A stretch of 64,000 nucleotides of DNA from Tunturibacter empetritectus (GTDB lineage Bacteria; Acidobacteriota; Terriglobia; Terriglobales; Acidobacteriaceae): NCBI RefSeq assembly GCF_040358985.1, contig NZ_CP132932.1, positions 186,001 through 250,000 on the forward strand. Reading direction: 5' to 3'. Within the stretch, counting starts at the first letter, position 1; every line of letters begins with the position of its first letter. Position numbers and translations under genes: made by a program. The notes under the pieces were generated by a model, which was not told the DNA's origin, ran no database searches, and saw only the letters and a program-made list of their open reading frames with translations. Shown here piece after piece: positions 16,650 to 26,570 of the stretch.

Positions 16650-19046
16650 ATGAATGCTCTCCTGGTCAAAGACGAAGCGTTGCGAATCGAGGCCCTCAAC
16701 CAATATGAGGTACTCAACAGTGCGCCCGATCCCATCCTGGATGACCTGACGAACCTGGCTGCGCAGATCTGTGACACGCCGGTCGCAGCTATCTCGCTGA
16801 TCGGTTCGGACCGCATCTGGCTACGCTCCCGTTTTGGGATCGACTCACAAGACGTTGCGCTCGGTAGCCTTCCCTGCGAGACCACTATTCTGGGCGACAC
16901 GGTCTACGAGATCTCCGACGCACGCAACGACCCCGACTACGCTCCCGATGGCATTCTTATCGATGGTCGTCTCTACCGGTTTTACGCGGGCGCGCCGCTG
17001 ACAACTCCCGGCGGAGTAAGCATTGGAGCATTGCTGGTACTGGACCGGCATCCCCGCACGCTGACTCCGGCTCAATCCTCGGCTCTCAGCGTCCTCAGCC
17101 GCCAGGTCATCACGCGTCTGGAGCTCAATGGTCGCATCCGTCAGATGGACCGTGCCGCTCGTTCACGCCAGCGTGTAGAGTCTGCCCTTACCGTGGAGCG
17201 AAACTTCGTCTCGGCCGTTCTCGATACCGTGGGCGCACTAGTCGCCGTATTCGATCCGGCCGGTCGAATCGTTCGTTTCAATCGCGCGTGCGAGAACGCA
17301 TCGGGTTACGACTTCCCCACCCTTGTCGGCCGCTACGCGTGGGACAAGCTGATCCCACGTCAGGAGATTCCCGAAGCCATTGAGACCTTCGAACGTCTCC
17401 GCTCTGGCCACTTCCCTGCCGCTTACGAGAATCAATGGCTCAACCGTGACGGCAGCATACGACGCATCGCGTGGTCCGCGACTGCGCTGACCGATACGCA
17501 GGGTCAGGTTGCATTCATCATTGCAACCGGCATTGATGTGACAACTCAACGCGCTGCCGAAGCGACCTTGCGCGAGAGCGAAGCGCGTTACCGCCAGCTC
17601 GTCGAAGGATCGCTGGGCATGGTCTGCACCCACGACCTGCGCGGAACACTTCTGTCGATCAACACTCACGGCGCCGAAACCCTGGGGCGCACGATCGAGG
17701 AGATGACCGGGCATAATCTCGAGGAGTTCATCGTGCCCGACAGGAAGGCCGCTCTGCCTGCCTACCTGAAAAAGATAGGCGAGACCGGCGAAGCGCAAGG
17801 CCTCCTACACCTCTCTCACAGCGATGGAGATATGCGCGTAGTCGCCTACCGGAACAAGCTGATCGTCGTGCCCGGACGCGCACCGTACGTTCTCGGCTTC
17901 GGTGTTGATATCAGCGAGCAGGTTCGCGCGGAAGGCAGACTCCGCACTCTCACGCGGCAATCCGACTCTATCCTCGAGTCTGTCGGCGACGGTATCTACG
18001 GTATCGATCTCGAAGGCAAGGTAACGGTCGTCAACTCCGCCGCGGCTCAGATGCTCGGCTACAAGCAGGAGGAGATGCTGGGCCGCAACATGCATCAACT
18101 GATCCACCACACACGCGCCGACGGTACACCTTACGCCTCCGCCGACTCACCGATCCGCAAGAGCCTTACCAACTTCGCGACGGTCCGCATCTCGAATGAG
18201 ATCTTCTGGCGCAAAGATGGCAGCTGCTTCCCGGTGGAGTATGTCGCGAGGCCGCAGATCGACTCGCAGTCGCCTGATTCGAGCGCACCCAAAGCGCTTG
18301 GTGTCGTTGTGGCATTCACCGATACGACCGAACGCCGCGCCCTCGACCGCATGAAAGACGAGTTCATCTCCACCGTCTCCCACGAGCTTCGCACGCCGCT
18401 TACTTCACTTCGTGGAGCGCTTGGCCTGCTCGCCGGCGGCGCACTCACCAATCGCCCGGAGAAGACTCAGCAGATGCTTGAGATTGCCATCAGTAACTCC
18501 GATCGGCTGGTGCGTTTGGTGAACGACATTCTCGACCTTGAGCGCATCAGCAGCGGCAAGACAGAGCTCCACTCGATGATGTGCAGCGCAGAAGATCTGC
18601 TGCGAAGAGCGGCGAGCGTTCAACAGACGCGCACTCCGCGGCCGAATATCCGCATCTTCTTCGCCGCTCATGGTGTCAACGTCTGGGCCGACCCTGACCG
18701 CATTCTGCAGACGCTGAACAATCTCATCTCAAACGCGATCAAGTTCTCTCCCGAAGGCAGCGAGATCCACCTTACAGCGCGCAATCTTGACGAGAATGAA
18801 GCGCTAATCGAGGTTCGCGATCAGGGCCGAGGCATCCCTGCTGATAAGCTCGAACACATCTTCGACCGCTTTCAGCAAGGCGATGCCTCGGACTCACGCG
18901 CGATGGGCGGCACAGGCCTCGGCCTGGCAATATGTCGTAGCATCATCAATCAACACCGCGGACGCATCTGGGCCACCAGCGCGCCCGACCAGGGCACCAT
19001 CTTCCACTTCACTCTCCCCACCAAACCCAGCACCAACCTACGCTAG
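16650..19046 (+). CDS. Hybrid-sensor histidine kinase (GAF-PAS-PAS-PAS-HisKA-HATPase)
   Basis: A cytosolic sensor kinase of about 798 residues; no membrane helix is seen. The order is GAF (about 20-165), PAS 1 (195-300), PAS 2 (315-425), PAS 3 (430-560), HisKA with the phospho-accepting His578 in STVSHELRTPL, and HATPase (about 675-790) with NNLISNAIKFS, DQGRGIP and GGTGLGLAI. The GAF domain begins with RIEALNQYEVLNSAPD, common in redox or light-sensing kinases, but no chromophore cysteine is evident. No response regulator lies next to it, so its partner is elsewhere. The ATG at 16650 is preferred over a GTG at 16608 whose ribosome site would overlap it. Confidence 0.9.
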   Translation: MNALLVKDEALRIEALNQYEVLNSAPDPILDDLTNLAAQICDTPVAAISLIGSDRIWLRSRFGIDSQDVALGSLPCETTILGDTVYEISDARNDPDYAPDGILIDGRLYRFYAGAPLTTPGGVSIGALLVLDRHPRTLTPAQSSALSVLSRQVITRLELNGRIRQMDRAARSRQRVESALTVERNFVSAVLDTVGALVAVFDPAGRIVRFNRACENASGYDFPTLVGRYAWDKLIPRQEIPEAIETFERLRSGHFPAAYENQWLNRDGSIRRIAWSATALTDTQGQVAFIIATGIDVTTQRAAEATLRESEARYRQLVEGSLGMVCTHDLRGTLLSINTHGAETLGRTIEEMTGHNLEEFIVPDRKAALPAYLKKIGETGEAQGLLHLSHSDGDMRVVAYRNKLIVVPGRAPYVLGFGVDISEQVRAEGRLRTLTRQSDSILESVGDGIYGIDLEGKVTVVNSAAAQMLGYKQEEMLGRNMHQLIHHTRADGTPYASADSPIRKSLTNFATVRISNEIFWRKDGSCFPVEYVARPQIDSQSPDSSAPKALGVVVAFTDTTERRALDRMKDEFISTVSHELRTPLTSLRGALGLLAGGALTNRPEKTQQMLEIAISNSDRLVRLVNDILDLERISSGKTELHSMMCSAEDLLRRAASVQQTRTPRPNIRIFFAAHGVNVWADPDRILQTLNNLISNAIKFSPEGSEIHLTARNLDENEALIEVRDQGRGIPADKLEHIFDRFQQGDASDSRAMGGTGLGLAICRSIINQHRGRIWATSAPDQGTIFHFTLPTKPSTNLR

Positions 19047-19054
19047 AGGTCCCA

Positions 19055-21010
19055 TCACTCCTCGCCCTCGCGCAGCTTTGCGATCACGGTGAAGTCTTCA
19101 AGCGTAGTGGTATCGCCCTTCACCTCACCGGTGGTTGCGAGTTCGCGCAGAAGTCGCCGCATAATCTTTCCGCTGCGTGTCTTCGGCAGAGCCTGGGTGA
19201 AAGTCAGATCGTCCGGCCGGGCAAGCGCGCCGATCTCTTTCGCGACCCATTGCCGCAACTCCTGACGCAGCTCCTCACTAGGCTCGTGACCACCTTCCAG
19301 CGTGACAAATACGGCAATCGCCTGCCCTTTCATCTCGTGGGGCCTGCCGACTGCAGCCGCCTCCGCCACCTTCGGATGGGCAACAAGCGCCGACTCTACC
19401 TCCATCGTGCCTAGTCGATGGCCGCTGACATTGATGACATCATCGACGCGTCCCATCAACCAGAAGTACCCATCGGCATCGCGGCGCGCGCCGTCGCCGG
19501 TAAAGTAGCTGCCGGGAACCTCGCTCCAGTAAGCCGCCTCGTAACGGGCCTGATCGCCATAGATGGTTCGAGCCATGGAAGGCCAGGGCTTGCGTACAAC
19601 AAGAAGCCCCCCATGGCCATCGGGAACGGGCTTGCCCTCTTTCGTAACCACCTCGGGAACAATTCCAAAAAACGGTCTTGTAGCCGAGCCCGGCTTGGTT
19701 GCCACAGCGCCAGGGACTGGAGCAATCATGATGGCCCCAGTCTCGGTCTGCCAGTAGGTGTCAACAATTGGGCAACGCTCCTTGCCGATCATGCGGTGGT
19801 ACCACATCCACGACTCGGGATTGATAGGCTCGCCTACCGTACCCAACAGCCGCAGAGAGTCGAGCGAGTGCTTCTTCACCCACTCGGTTCCCCACTTTGT
19901 GAAGGCTCGGATCGCTGTCGGAGCAGTGTAGAAGATGGTCACCTTGTGGTCGTCGATGATCTTCCAGAAGCGGTCGCACTCAGGCCAGTTAGGCGCGCCC
20001 TCATACATTACTACCGTCGCACCGTTCTGCAAAGGGCCATAAACAACATAGCTATGCCCTGTCACCCAGCCGATGTCTGCGGTGCACCAGTACACGTCCT
20101 CATCGCGCAGATCGAAGATGTACTTGCTGGTGAGATAGGTCTGCACAGCGTAGCCGCCGGTGGTATGCAGCAGACCCTTCGGCTTGCCGGTAGTCCCGGA
20201 AGTGTAGAGCAGATACAGCGGATCTTCTGCGTCCATCCATTCCGCAGCGCACTCCGCCGAGGCTTTTTCCATCTCCTCATGCCACCACAGATCGCGGCCA
20301 GGCTGCATCATTACCGGAGAGCCCGAGCGCCGGAAGACGACGACATGCTTGACCGTGGAACACTTCTCCATCGCCTCATCGACGATTGCTTTCAACTGCA
20401 CCTCGGAACCACGACGGTAGCTCGTGTCCTGCGTGAGGATGGCGACGCAGCTGGAGTCATTAACGCGGTCCGAGATGGCATGAGCTGCAAAACCGCCAAA
20501 GATCACAGAGTGCACCGCACCAATTCGTGCGCAGGCGAGCAAAGCAATCGCAAGCTCCGGCGCCATGCCCATGTAGATCGCAACTCGGTCGCCACGGCGG
20601 ATTCCCAGCGACTTCAACACATTCGCGAAGCGCTGCACCTGCTCATGCAACTCCCCAAATGTTACCTTGCGGACCTCACCCGGCTCACCTTCCCACAACA
20701 GAGCGACTTTATCCTTGCGGTCTCCCAGAGCATGACGATCGACACAGTTATGCGAGAGATTAAGTTTGCCCCCGATAAACCATCTTGCATGTGCTCCTTC
20801 GCCGTCCATCACCTTCGTCCACGGCGCGAACCAATCAAGTTCGTGAGCGGCCTCGGCCCAGAACTCCTCCGGGTGATCCACGCTGTGCCTGTACATAGCC
20901 TCATACTGCTCAAGACTCTTCACGTGAGCCTGCGCGGCAAACGCCGGCGGCGGCGGAAATACGCGGTTCTCCCGCAGACTCGAATCCAGATCCGTACTCT
21001 GTTCAGACAT
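19055..21010 (-). CDS. acs: Acetyl-CoA synthetase (AMP-forming)
   Basis: Converts acetate, ATP and CoA to acetyl-CoA. With the start at 21010 ([11 protein letters not shown]) the protein has 651 residues, the normal Acs length; upstream in-frame starts would add nonconserved residues. The adenylation core is intact: [20 protein letters not shown] (P-loop), [30 protein letters not shown] and [15 protein letters not shown]. The catalytic lysine, which is also the acetylation switch in this family, is in [14 protein letters not shown] near the C-terminus. It diverges from an OFA-type carrier over 208 bases, so uptake and activation of a short monocarboxylate may be linked; that is inference. Confidence 0.96.
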   Translation of the reverse strand: MSEQSTDLDSSLRENRVFPPPPAFAAQAHVKSLEQYEAMYRHSVDHPEEFWAEAAHELDWFAPWTKVMDGEGAHARWFIGGKLNLSHNCVDRHALGDRKDKVALLWEGEPGEVRKVTFGELHEQVQRFANVLKSLGIRRGDRVAIYMGMAPELAIALLACARIGAVHSVIFGGFAAHAISDRVNDSSCVAILTQDTSYRRGSEVQLKAIVDEAMEKCSTVKHVVVFRRSGSPVMMQPGRDLWWHEEMEKASAECAAEWMDAEDPLYLLYTSGTTGKPKGLLHTTGGYAVQTYLTSKYIFDLRDEDVYWCTADIGWVTGHSYVVYGPLQNGATVVMYEGAPNWPECDRFWKIIDDHKVTIFYTAPTAIRAFTKWGTEWVKKHSLDSLRLLGTVGEPINPESWMWYHRMIGKERCPIVDTYWQTETGAIMIAPVPGAVATKPGSATRPFFGIVPEVVTKEGKPVPDGHGGLLVVRKPWPSMARTIYGDQARYEAAYWSEVPGSYFTGDGARRDADGYFWLMGRVDDVINVSGHRLGTMEVESALVAHPKVAEAAAVGRPHEMKGQAIAVFVTLEGGHEPSEELRQELRQWVAKEIGALARPDDLTFTQALPKTRSGKIMRRLLRELATTGEVKGDTTTLEDFTVIAKLREGEE

Positions 21011-21218
21011 CTCCCGCACAACCCTCCATGGTTTCATCCCGCAAGGTGAAGGTACTCTATACAACTCTAACCGGGCAACCTGTGCGCGTTGCATTTTGAT
21101 GACACGGGTGCTGTCCGAATCATGTATGGTGGTTTTCGCATCTGACTGTCAGAGAAATCAACTGTTTTATGTGCCTTCCGCTCGACGATGAACGACCTAC
21201 CAACTCCTGAGGTTCTCA

Positions 21219-22595
21219 ATGGCCCTGGCTTTTCTCGACCGTGACCGCTCTATAGCCCCTGCAGGATACAGCCGTTGGCTGGTCCCACCCGCAGCCCTTG
21301 CAATCCATCTCTCCATCGGGCAGGTTTATTCCTTCTCCGTCTTCAAAAATCCTCTATTGGCTCTGCATGCAGCTGATGGTTCCGCCTGGAACCTCAAAGA
21401 GGTCGGTTACATCTTCTCGATTGCGATCGCAGTCCTCGGCTTATCAGCCGCACTCTTTGGAGCGTGGCTGGAGAAAGCAGGTCCGCGCCGCGCGATGTTC
21501 TACGCCGCAATCTGCTTCGGCGCAGGCTTCGTGATTGCCTCGCTTGGAGCCAGCACGCATCAACTAGCTCTTATCTACCTCGGTTATGGAGTGATTGGCG
21601 GGGTCGGCCTGGGACTGGGATATATCTCCCCGGTGTCGACCCTCATCAAGTGGTTTCCCGACCGTCCAGGCCTGGCTACCGGCCTCGCCATCATGGGCTT
21701 TGGCGGTGGCGCAATGATCGGCGGACCGCTTGCCAGCAACCTGATGGCTCACTTCAAAGCCGCCGGCCAGCCCTCAATTCCTTACACCATGGTCACCATG
21801 GGCGTCCTTTACTTCATCTTCATGATGTTCGGCGTCTTCACCATACGCGTCCCGCCAACGGGCTGGAAACCGGAGGGATGGGTTCCATCGGTCAACCACT
21901 CCGCGCTGATATCGAGCCATAACGTCGCCGTCACCGAGGCCTGGAAGACGCCACAGTTCTGGCTGCTCTGGGTCATGCTGTTCGTCAACGTCACAGCAGG
22001 CATCGGAATCCTGGAGCAGGCAGCGCCGATGATTCAGGACCTCTTCAAGGGCCAGATCAGCCCCGCAGCCGCTGTCGGTTTCGTAGGGATTCTGAGCATC
22101 TTCAATATGGCCGGCCGGTTTCTCTGGGCCTCGGTCTCGGACTTCATCGGGCGCAAGGGAACATACTTCACCTTCTTCACGCTCGGTGCCATTCTCTACT
22201 TCTTTCTTCCCTTCTCGCGCCAGGACAAGATCGACTCGATTCCGCTCTTCGTCGCTATCGCCGCGCTGGTAATTTCGATGTACGGCGGAGGCTTTGCCAC
22301 CATTCCCGCCTACTTGAAGGATCTCTTCGGCGGCTTCAACGTCTCTGCCATCCACGGCCGCCTGCTCACCGCATGGTCGGCTGCCGGAATTATCGGCCCG
22401 CTCATCGTCAACGGCATCCTCGACCACTACGTCGCAAATCACATGAGTAAGCAGGAAGCCTATCCGCTCATCCTGCACATCATGTGCGGTCTGCTGATCG
22501 TCGGCTTTGTGGCAAACCTGATGGTGCGGCCGGTTGCTGAAAAGTATTGGCTGAAAGACCAGAACGTCGCCGTCGCCGCTGGGCCAGCCCACTAA
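21219..22595 (+). CDS. OFA-family MFS transporter (oxalate/formate antiporter-like)
   Basis: A 458-residue major facilitator protein with twelve predicted helices. N-terminal markers of the OFA subfamily are RWLVPPAALAIHLSIGQVYSF and LGLGYISPVSTLIKWFPDRPG; DFIGRKGTYF is the MFS loop motif in the second half. OFA carriers exchange or import small carboxylates. GAGG six bases before the ATG supports the start. The gene diverges from acs and is followed after 58 bases by a small membrane protein, so an acetate, formate or related substrate is plausible but not shown. Confidence 0.9.
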   Translation: MALAFLDRDRSIAPAGYSRWLVPPAALAIHLSIGQVYSFSVFKNPLLALHAADGSAWNLKEVGYIFSIAIAVLGLSAALFGAWLEKAGPRRAMFYAAICFGAGFVIASLGASTHQLALIYLGYGVIGGVGLGLGYISPVSTLIKWFPDRPGLATGLAIMGFGGGAMIGGPLASNLMAHFKAAGQPSIPYTMVTMGVLYFIFMMFGVFTIRVPPTGWKPEGWVPSVNHSALISSHNVAVTEAWKTPQFWLLWVMLFVNVTAGIGILEQAAPMIQDLFKGQISPAAAVGFVGILSIFNMAGRFLWASVSDFIGRKGTYFTFFTLGAILYFFLPFSRQDKIDSIPLFVAIAALVISMYGGGFATIPAYLKDLFGGFNVSAIHGRLLTAWSAAGIIGPLIVNGILDHYVANHMSKQEAYPLILHIMCGLLIVGFVANLMVRPVAEKYWLKDQNVAVAAGPAH

Positions 22596-22653
22596 CCTAA
22601 CCCGGCGGAGTGCCTTTTACCTCCGCCCGTATCCCAGACTCAGGAGTGCTCTC

Positions 22654-22815
22654 ATGGCAGATTCCACAAACGTCAAAAAATCCTCTCCACTTCTAGTCGC
22701 GGCGGCCTGGATCATCGTCATCATCCCCACCGCCTGGGGGCTTGACTACACCGTAAAAAACGCCCTGAAGATCTTTGCTGCCTCCACGCCCACGCCCACG
22801 GCTCCAGCGAAGTGA
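22654..22815 (+). CDS. Small membrane protein companion of the OFA transporter
   Basis: A 53-residue protein with an ideal AGGAG seven bases before the ATG. It has a charged/polar start, one hydrophobic helix (LLVAAAWIIVIIPTAWGLDY), an amphipathic stretch and a Thr/Pro/Ala tail. Small one-helix proteins of this kind, with an AAW...P.AWG pattern, are commonly found directly after OFA-type MFS genes and have been labelled MFS transporter small subunits. A terminator follows. The subunit role is inferred from position and the motif. Confidence 0.75.
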   Translation: MADSTNVKKSSPLLVAAAWIIVIIPTAWGLDYTVKNALKIFAASTPTPTAPAK

Positions 22816-22880
22816 GTCGAGCATAACTTCACCATCCCCTAGTGAACTAAGCCTCATGTATGGAAAGAAGTCCCATAGGT

Positions 22881-22914
22881 TGACGCCGAGACCACTCAAT
22901 CGGTGTCAGTTTTT
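22881..22914 (+). terminator. Rho-independent terminator after the transporter pair
   Basis: TGACGCCGA, a 10-base loop, TCGGTGTCA (one G-T pair), then GTTTTT. It overlaps the stop codon of the convergent amidohydrolase gene. Confidence 0.8.
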
Positions 22915-24253
22915 ATTGCAGCAATGAGACTGCTGCATCAGTCATCGCCGTGACGCCGGTACGTATGGTCGGCTCCGGCAGCGGAGCAAAGAAGGGAGAG
23001 TGTGGTGAAGGCAGCACGGAGCCGGTGCGTTCACTCTCCGCCACCTTCGCAGGGTCATAGGCGCCGAGCCAGAAGATGACTGCCGGAATCTTGTGATCGA
23101 GGCTGAATATTCCAAAGTCTTCACTGCCCATGACGGGCTTTCTCTCGACTACGTTTTCGACACCAAGCTTCTCAACAAATATCTTCTGCAGCCGTGCCGC
23201 AAGCACCGCATCGTTTATCGTGGCCGGCGTCGATTCGCCCTCAAGCACCGTCACGAGTGGCATCCTGTCCTCTGGGACGCCGGCCGCAATGGCGATTCCT
23301 TTAGCTGTGCGCCGTACACCCTCGATGATCGCCTGTCGTACCGCCTCGCTGTAGCAGCGGGTTGTCAGCTCCATCTTCACTTCGTCTGGAATGATGTTGC
23401 GCTTCGTACCGCCATGAATGTCGCCCACGGTCACAACGGCCGGCTGGTCGGGAGCAATAGACCGGCTCACGATCGTCTGTGCCGCTACCACAAACTCGCT
23501 CGCCATCACGATCGGATCTTTGCCCGCCTCCGGTGCCGCACCGTGGCTGCCGACGCCTCGCATCACCACATCGATTGAGGTAGAACTAGCCAGCGCCGGA
23601 CCTGACACCACCGAGACCTTGCCCGCCGCGAAGTTCGCATCATGGAGCGCAATCGCCAAGTCCGGCTGACCGAAGCGCTCATACAGATGATCAGCCAACA
23701 TCGCCTTCGCCCCATCGATCGTCTCTTCGCTCGGCTGCCCGATCAACATCAGCGTCCCGTGCCATTGGCTCATCAGTGCAGCCATATTGCGCGCTACCCC
23801 GATTATGGTGGTGATATGAACATCATGCCCGCAGGCATGCATAACGCCGACGTCCTGTCCCGCAGGGTTTTTCGATCGCACAGAGCTTGCATAAGGCAAC
23901 GACGTCTTCTCGGTCACCGGGAGAGCGTCAAGGTCGGTCCTGATTAGTAAGGTTGGACCTGCGCCATTCTTGAGAATCGCGACCACGCCATACGCCTGCG
24001 AGCCGTCAGGATACTTTCCCACGCGCTCTGTAACGGAGTAACCCGCCTTGCGTAGTTCGCCTGCCAGCAAGGCCGAGGTCTGAGCCTCATGATGAGAGAG
24101 TTCGGGCGCAGCATGAATACTCTTGTAGGTCGTCAAAAAGTCCGGAAGCTGCTTCTCGACCAGCGCCGAGACCTCTTGCGCGCGTGATGGAATTGCCATG
24201 CCAACCGCTGTCGCAGTGATCCAGCATACCGCTATTCGCTGCCATGTCTGCAT
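22913..24253 (-). CDS. Exported M20D amidohydrolase (aminoacylase/hippurate hydrolase type)
   Basis: A 446-residue protein with a signal peptide (cleavage near SRAQE), predicted to act in the periplasm. The M20 dinuclear-metal site is visible: MHACGHDVHITTIIG (Cys and two His), GQPSEETIDGA (Glu-Glu, catalytic base), and a late His in MGSEDFGIFSLDHKIPAVIFWLG. The dimerisation insert contains GVGSHGAAPEAGKDPI. This is the IAA-amino-acid/hippurate/N-acyl-amino-acid hydrolase subfamily, which cleaves the amide bond of N-acylated amino acids. GGGAGAG precedes the ATG. The exact substrate is unknown. Confidence 0.9.
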   Translation of the reverse strand: MQTWQRIAVCWITATAVGMAIPSRAQEVSALVEKQLPDFLTTYKSIHAAPELSHHEAQTSALLAGELRKAGYSVTERVGKYPDGSQAYGVVAILKNGAGPTLLIRTDLDALPVTEKTSLPYASSVRSKNPAGQDVGVMHACGHDVHITTIIGVARNMAALMSQWHGTLMLIGQPSEETIDGAKAMLADHLYERFGQPDLAIALHDANFAAGKVSVVSGPALASSTSIDVVMRGVGSHGAAPEAGKDPIVMASEFVVAAQTIVSRSIAPDQPAVVTVGDIHGGTKRNIIPDEVKMELTTRCYSEAVRQAIIEGVRRTAKGIAIAAGVPEDRMPLVTVLEGESTPATINDAVLAARLQKIFVEKLGVENVVERKPVMGSEDFGIFSLDHKIPAVIFWLGAYDPAKVAESERTGSVLPSPHSPFFAPLPEPTIRTGVTAMTDAAVSLLQ

Positions 24254-24326
24254 CGCAACTCTCCCGGATCGAACGTTATTTTGTACTAGAACTCTAAATG
24301 GCTGGCCGCGGTAGACTCCAACTATC

Positions 24327-24512
24327 GTGAATTTTTACTGGCCATCGTTGATTGGCGTCTTTCTTGGCTTCGCCTTCGGGGTGGGTTGTGCGCTGGCGGT
24401 GATGTACTCGATTTATATGGGAGGATATCGCGCCGCCGTACGCGATTCCCAACTTCCAGCCCCGCCGGAACGCTACACAAAAGCGCTCGAGAAGAACTCA
24501 GCAAACTCTTAG
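24327..24512 (+). CDS. Small hypothetical one-helix membrane protein
   Basis: 61 residues from a GTG at 24327: MNFYWPSLIGVFLGFAFGVG begins a single hydrophobic helix (about 6-31), followed by MGGYRAAVRDS and a hydrophilic tail with PAPPERYTKALE. The composition is protein-like and hydrophobicity is well bounded. No clear ribosome-binding site precedes the GTG, so the call is tentative. It lies between two minus-strand genes. No function recognised. Confidence 0.5.
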   Translation: MNFYWPSLIGVFLGFAFGVGCALAVMYSIYMGGYRAAVRDSQLPAPPERYTKALEKNSANS

Positions 24513-24546
24513 CTGCCTCAGATCACTTACTCACAAGGCCTCTCAT

Positions 24547-25134
24547 TCAAATCGGTAACGCTCCTCGGGAAGCCAGTTCAATACGCATCTGTCTCACCTC
24601 GAGATGCAGCTCCTCGATCGCTTTTCTCAACTCCGCCCGTTGCGCGTCATCACTCATCGACTTGATCCCTTCGAGATAGAAGTTTCCATTCGGCTCGAGA
24701 ACGCACTTCTCAACCTCGCTGAAGTCGTCGAATCCCTGCTTGTGGAGCACAGATCGCAGCTCAATCTCCGTGAGCGCTTCACGCTTGGCCTCCTCCCAAT
24801 CGACAATCCCATGACGAATCAAAACCGAAGATGATCCTTCGAAGGCCTGGTTGAGCTTTGGCATATTGAAGAGTAGGCGCGACAGCAGCCAATTGATCGT
24901 CAGCAGAGATAGCGCGCCGATGATCCCCCCGGATACAGAGTTGTCATCGCCAATCATGGCGTTCTGCACGGTGTTTGAGAGGCTCAACAGAACCACCAAA
25001 TCGAATGGATTCAACTGCGCAAGCTCTCGCTTACCGAACAACCGCAAAAATCCAATCAGAAAAAGGTAGACGATAACCGGCCGGAGAATCTTCTCCAGCA
25101 GCGGCAGATGCAGATGAAACATGCTCTCGATCAA
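24547..25134 (-). CDS. DUF421-family membrane protein (YetF/YdfR type)
   Basis: 195 residues beginning at a TTG (25134) placed four bases after AGGAGG; the ATG at 25122 lies too far from that site. Three N-terminal helices (VIVYLFLIGFLRLFGKRELAQ, then a segment near 60-85) are followed by the cytosolic DUF421 domain with LIRHGIVDWEEAKREALTEIELRSVLHKQG and CVLEPNGNFYL. Family members in Bacillus are membrane proteins associated with spores; the general function is not established. A C-terminal helical tail (ELRKAIEELHLEVRQMRIEL) looks coiled-coil. Confidence 0.85.
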   Translation of the reverse strand: MIESMFHLHLPLLEKILRPVIVYLFLIGFLRLFGKRELAQLNPFDLVVLLSLSNTVQNAMIGDDNSVSGGIIGALSLLTINWLLSRLLFNMPKLNQAFEGSSSVLIRHGIVDWEEAKREALTEIELRSVLHKQGFDDFSEVEKCVLEPNGNFYLEGIKSMSDDAQRAELRKAIEELHLEVRQMRIELASRGALPI

Positions 25135-25217
25135 AATGCCTCCTTCTACCTCATCGCAACATCAGCGCCGGGACGGCAGCGCGCCACTCCACGCTCGCCG
25201 CCCAGTTCGAAACGCTG

Positions 25218-26189
25218 CTACGCATATCGCTTCTGATGCCACTCCCATGCGCTGGCCATAATCTGATCCAACTCCGCATACTTAGGCGACCACCCCAACT
25301 CAGCCTTGATCTTCGCCGAACTCGCCACAAGAACCGCCGGATCGCCCGGCCTGCGATCGCACTCCTCCACAGCAATGGTCCTGCCCGTCACGCGGCGCGC
25401 CGACTCAATGACCTCAAGAACGCTGAACCCCTGTCCATTACCAATGTTGTAGATCAGCCGGCTGTTTGAGTCGCTAAGCGCTTGTAGAGCCAAAAGGTGG
25501 GCCTCAGCCAGATCACGCACGTGAATGTAGTCGCGGACGCAAGTTCCATCTTTGGTCGGGTAGTCGCGGCCGAAGATTTTAATATTCGCCCGCCTCCCTA
25601 GCGCTACATCGAGGATCAGCGGAATCAGGTGAGACTCGGGTTCATGCGCCTCCCCGTACCCCTCAACAGCTCCAGCGACATTGAAGTAGCGCAGGCTCGC
25701 ATACTTAAACCCATGAATGAGGTTCATCCATCGAAGCATATGCTCAACAAGCAGCTTGCTCTCACCATAGGGATTGGTAGGCTGCAGTTTCGCGTCCTCG
25801 AGAATCGGCGTTTTCTCAGGCTCCCCATAGCAGGCAGCAGTGGAACTGAAGACCAGCCGGTCGTGTCCAGTAGCCAGCATTGCCTCCAGAAGAGTCAGGG
25901 TTGCCGCAGTATTGTTTCTGAAATAGACCTCTGGATGCTTCATGCTTTCGCCAGCTTCGATTAGGGCCGCGAAGTTCATCACGCCATCAAAACACCCTTC
26001 GCGAAGAGTCTTTTCGATCAGAGGACGATCCGCTATATCGCCCTCGATAAACTTGGTGTTTTCAGCGACCGCCGAGCGCTTGCTGTGGCAAAGGTTATCG
26101 AACACCGTGATGGCATGACCTTGAGTCAGCAATATCCGCGCTACCGTACCGCCGATATACCCTGCTCCACCTGTTATCAGAATCTTCAT
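25218..26189 (-). CDS. galE: UDP-glucose 4-epimerase
   Basis: A 323-residue extended short-chain dehydrogenase that interconverts UDP-glucose and UDP-galactose. The NAD site is GGAGYIGGTVARIL at the N-terminus. The catalytic Ser/Thr is in FSSTAACYGE and the Tyr-Lys pair in NPYGESKLLVEHML. RDYIHVRDLAEAHLLAL and NIGNGQGFSVLEV are typical of GalE. GGAG lies before the ATG. The gene probably supplies nucleotide sugars for envelope polysaccharides; GalE-like enzymes acting on UDP-GlcNAc cannot be excluded by eye. Confidence 0.93.
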   Translation of the reverse strand: MKILITGGAGYIGGTVARILLTQGHAITVFDNLCHSKRSAVAENTKFIEGDIADRPLIEKTLREGCFDGVMNFAALIEAGESMKHPEVYFRNNTAATLTLLEAMLATGHDRLVFSSTAACYGEPEKTPILEDAKLQPTNPYGESKLLVEHMLRWMNLIHGFKYASLRYFNVAGAVEGYGEAHEPESHLIPLILDVALGRRANIKIFGRDYPTKDGTCVRDYIHVRDLAEAHLLALQALSDSNSRLIYNIGNGQGFSVLEVIESARRVTGRTIAVEECDRRPGDPAVLVASSAKIKAELGWSPKYAELDQIMASAWEWHQKRYA

Positions 26190-26570
26190 TCATCGTCTCC
26201 TAGTACCCTTCTTGGATACCACAAAAGTGCCAGTGTCAATCACTTACGCTTACGGCACTATACTTGCAGTAGTAGTAAACAAAGAGAAAAGCAGAGCCCC
26301 GGCCCTGAAAGAAAAAGACACCTCCCTAAAGCATGGAGCCTGCTACAACCTTTTCCTTCCTCGCTTGCGTCTCTTAAGTCGGGCCGACACAGCGTTCCAC
26401 CCCCCCGGTGATGTGACAAGTTGCATTGAGTCAAAGACGACGGGCTCGAATCACCCTATGGCGCTCCGGCATAGCACCTCGGAGTTATTCCTCCTTCGCA
26501 TCGGTTCTGTTTTCATAACAGTACTGGTGTAACTCTCCCGCCCTCGGTACGAGGCACTTCAAGGACTTTT
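26190..26570. other. Intergenic region between divergent galE and TonB-like gene
   Basis: About 380 bases with a purine-rich stretch (26278-26325). No gene and no confident promoter was identified; AAGGA at about 26560 is the ribosome-binding site of the TonB-like gene. Confidence 0.4.

Noticed and set aside
19418-21049. 543-codon plus-strand open frame antisense to acs
   Set aside because: Shadow of the well-supported acs gene on the other strand; composition is typical of GC-rich antisense frames.
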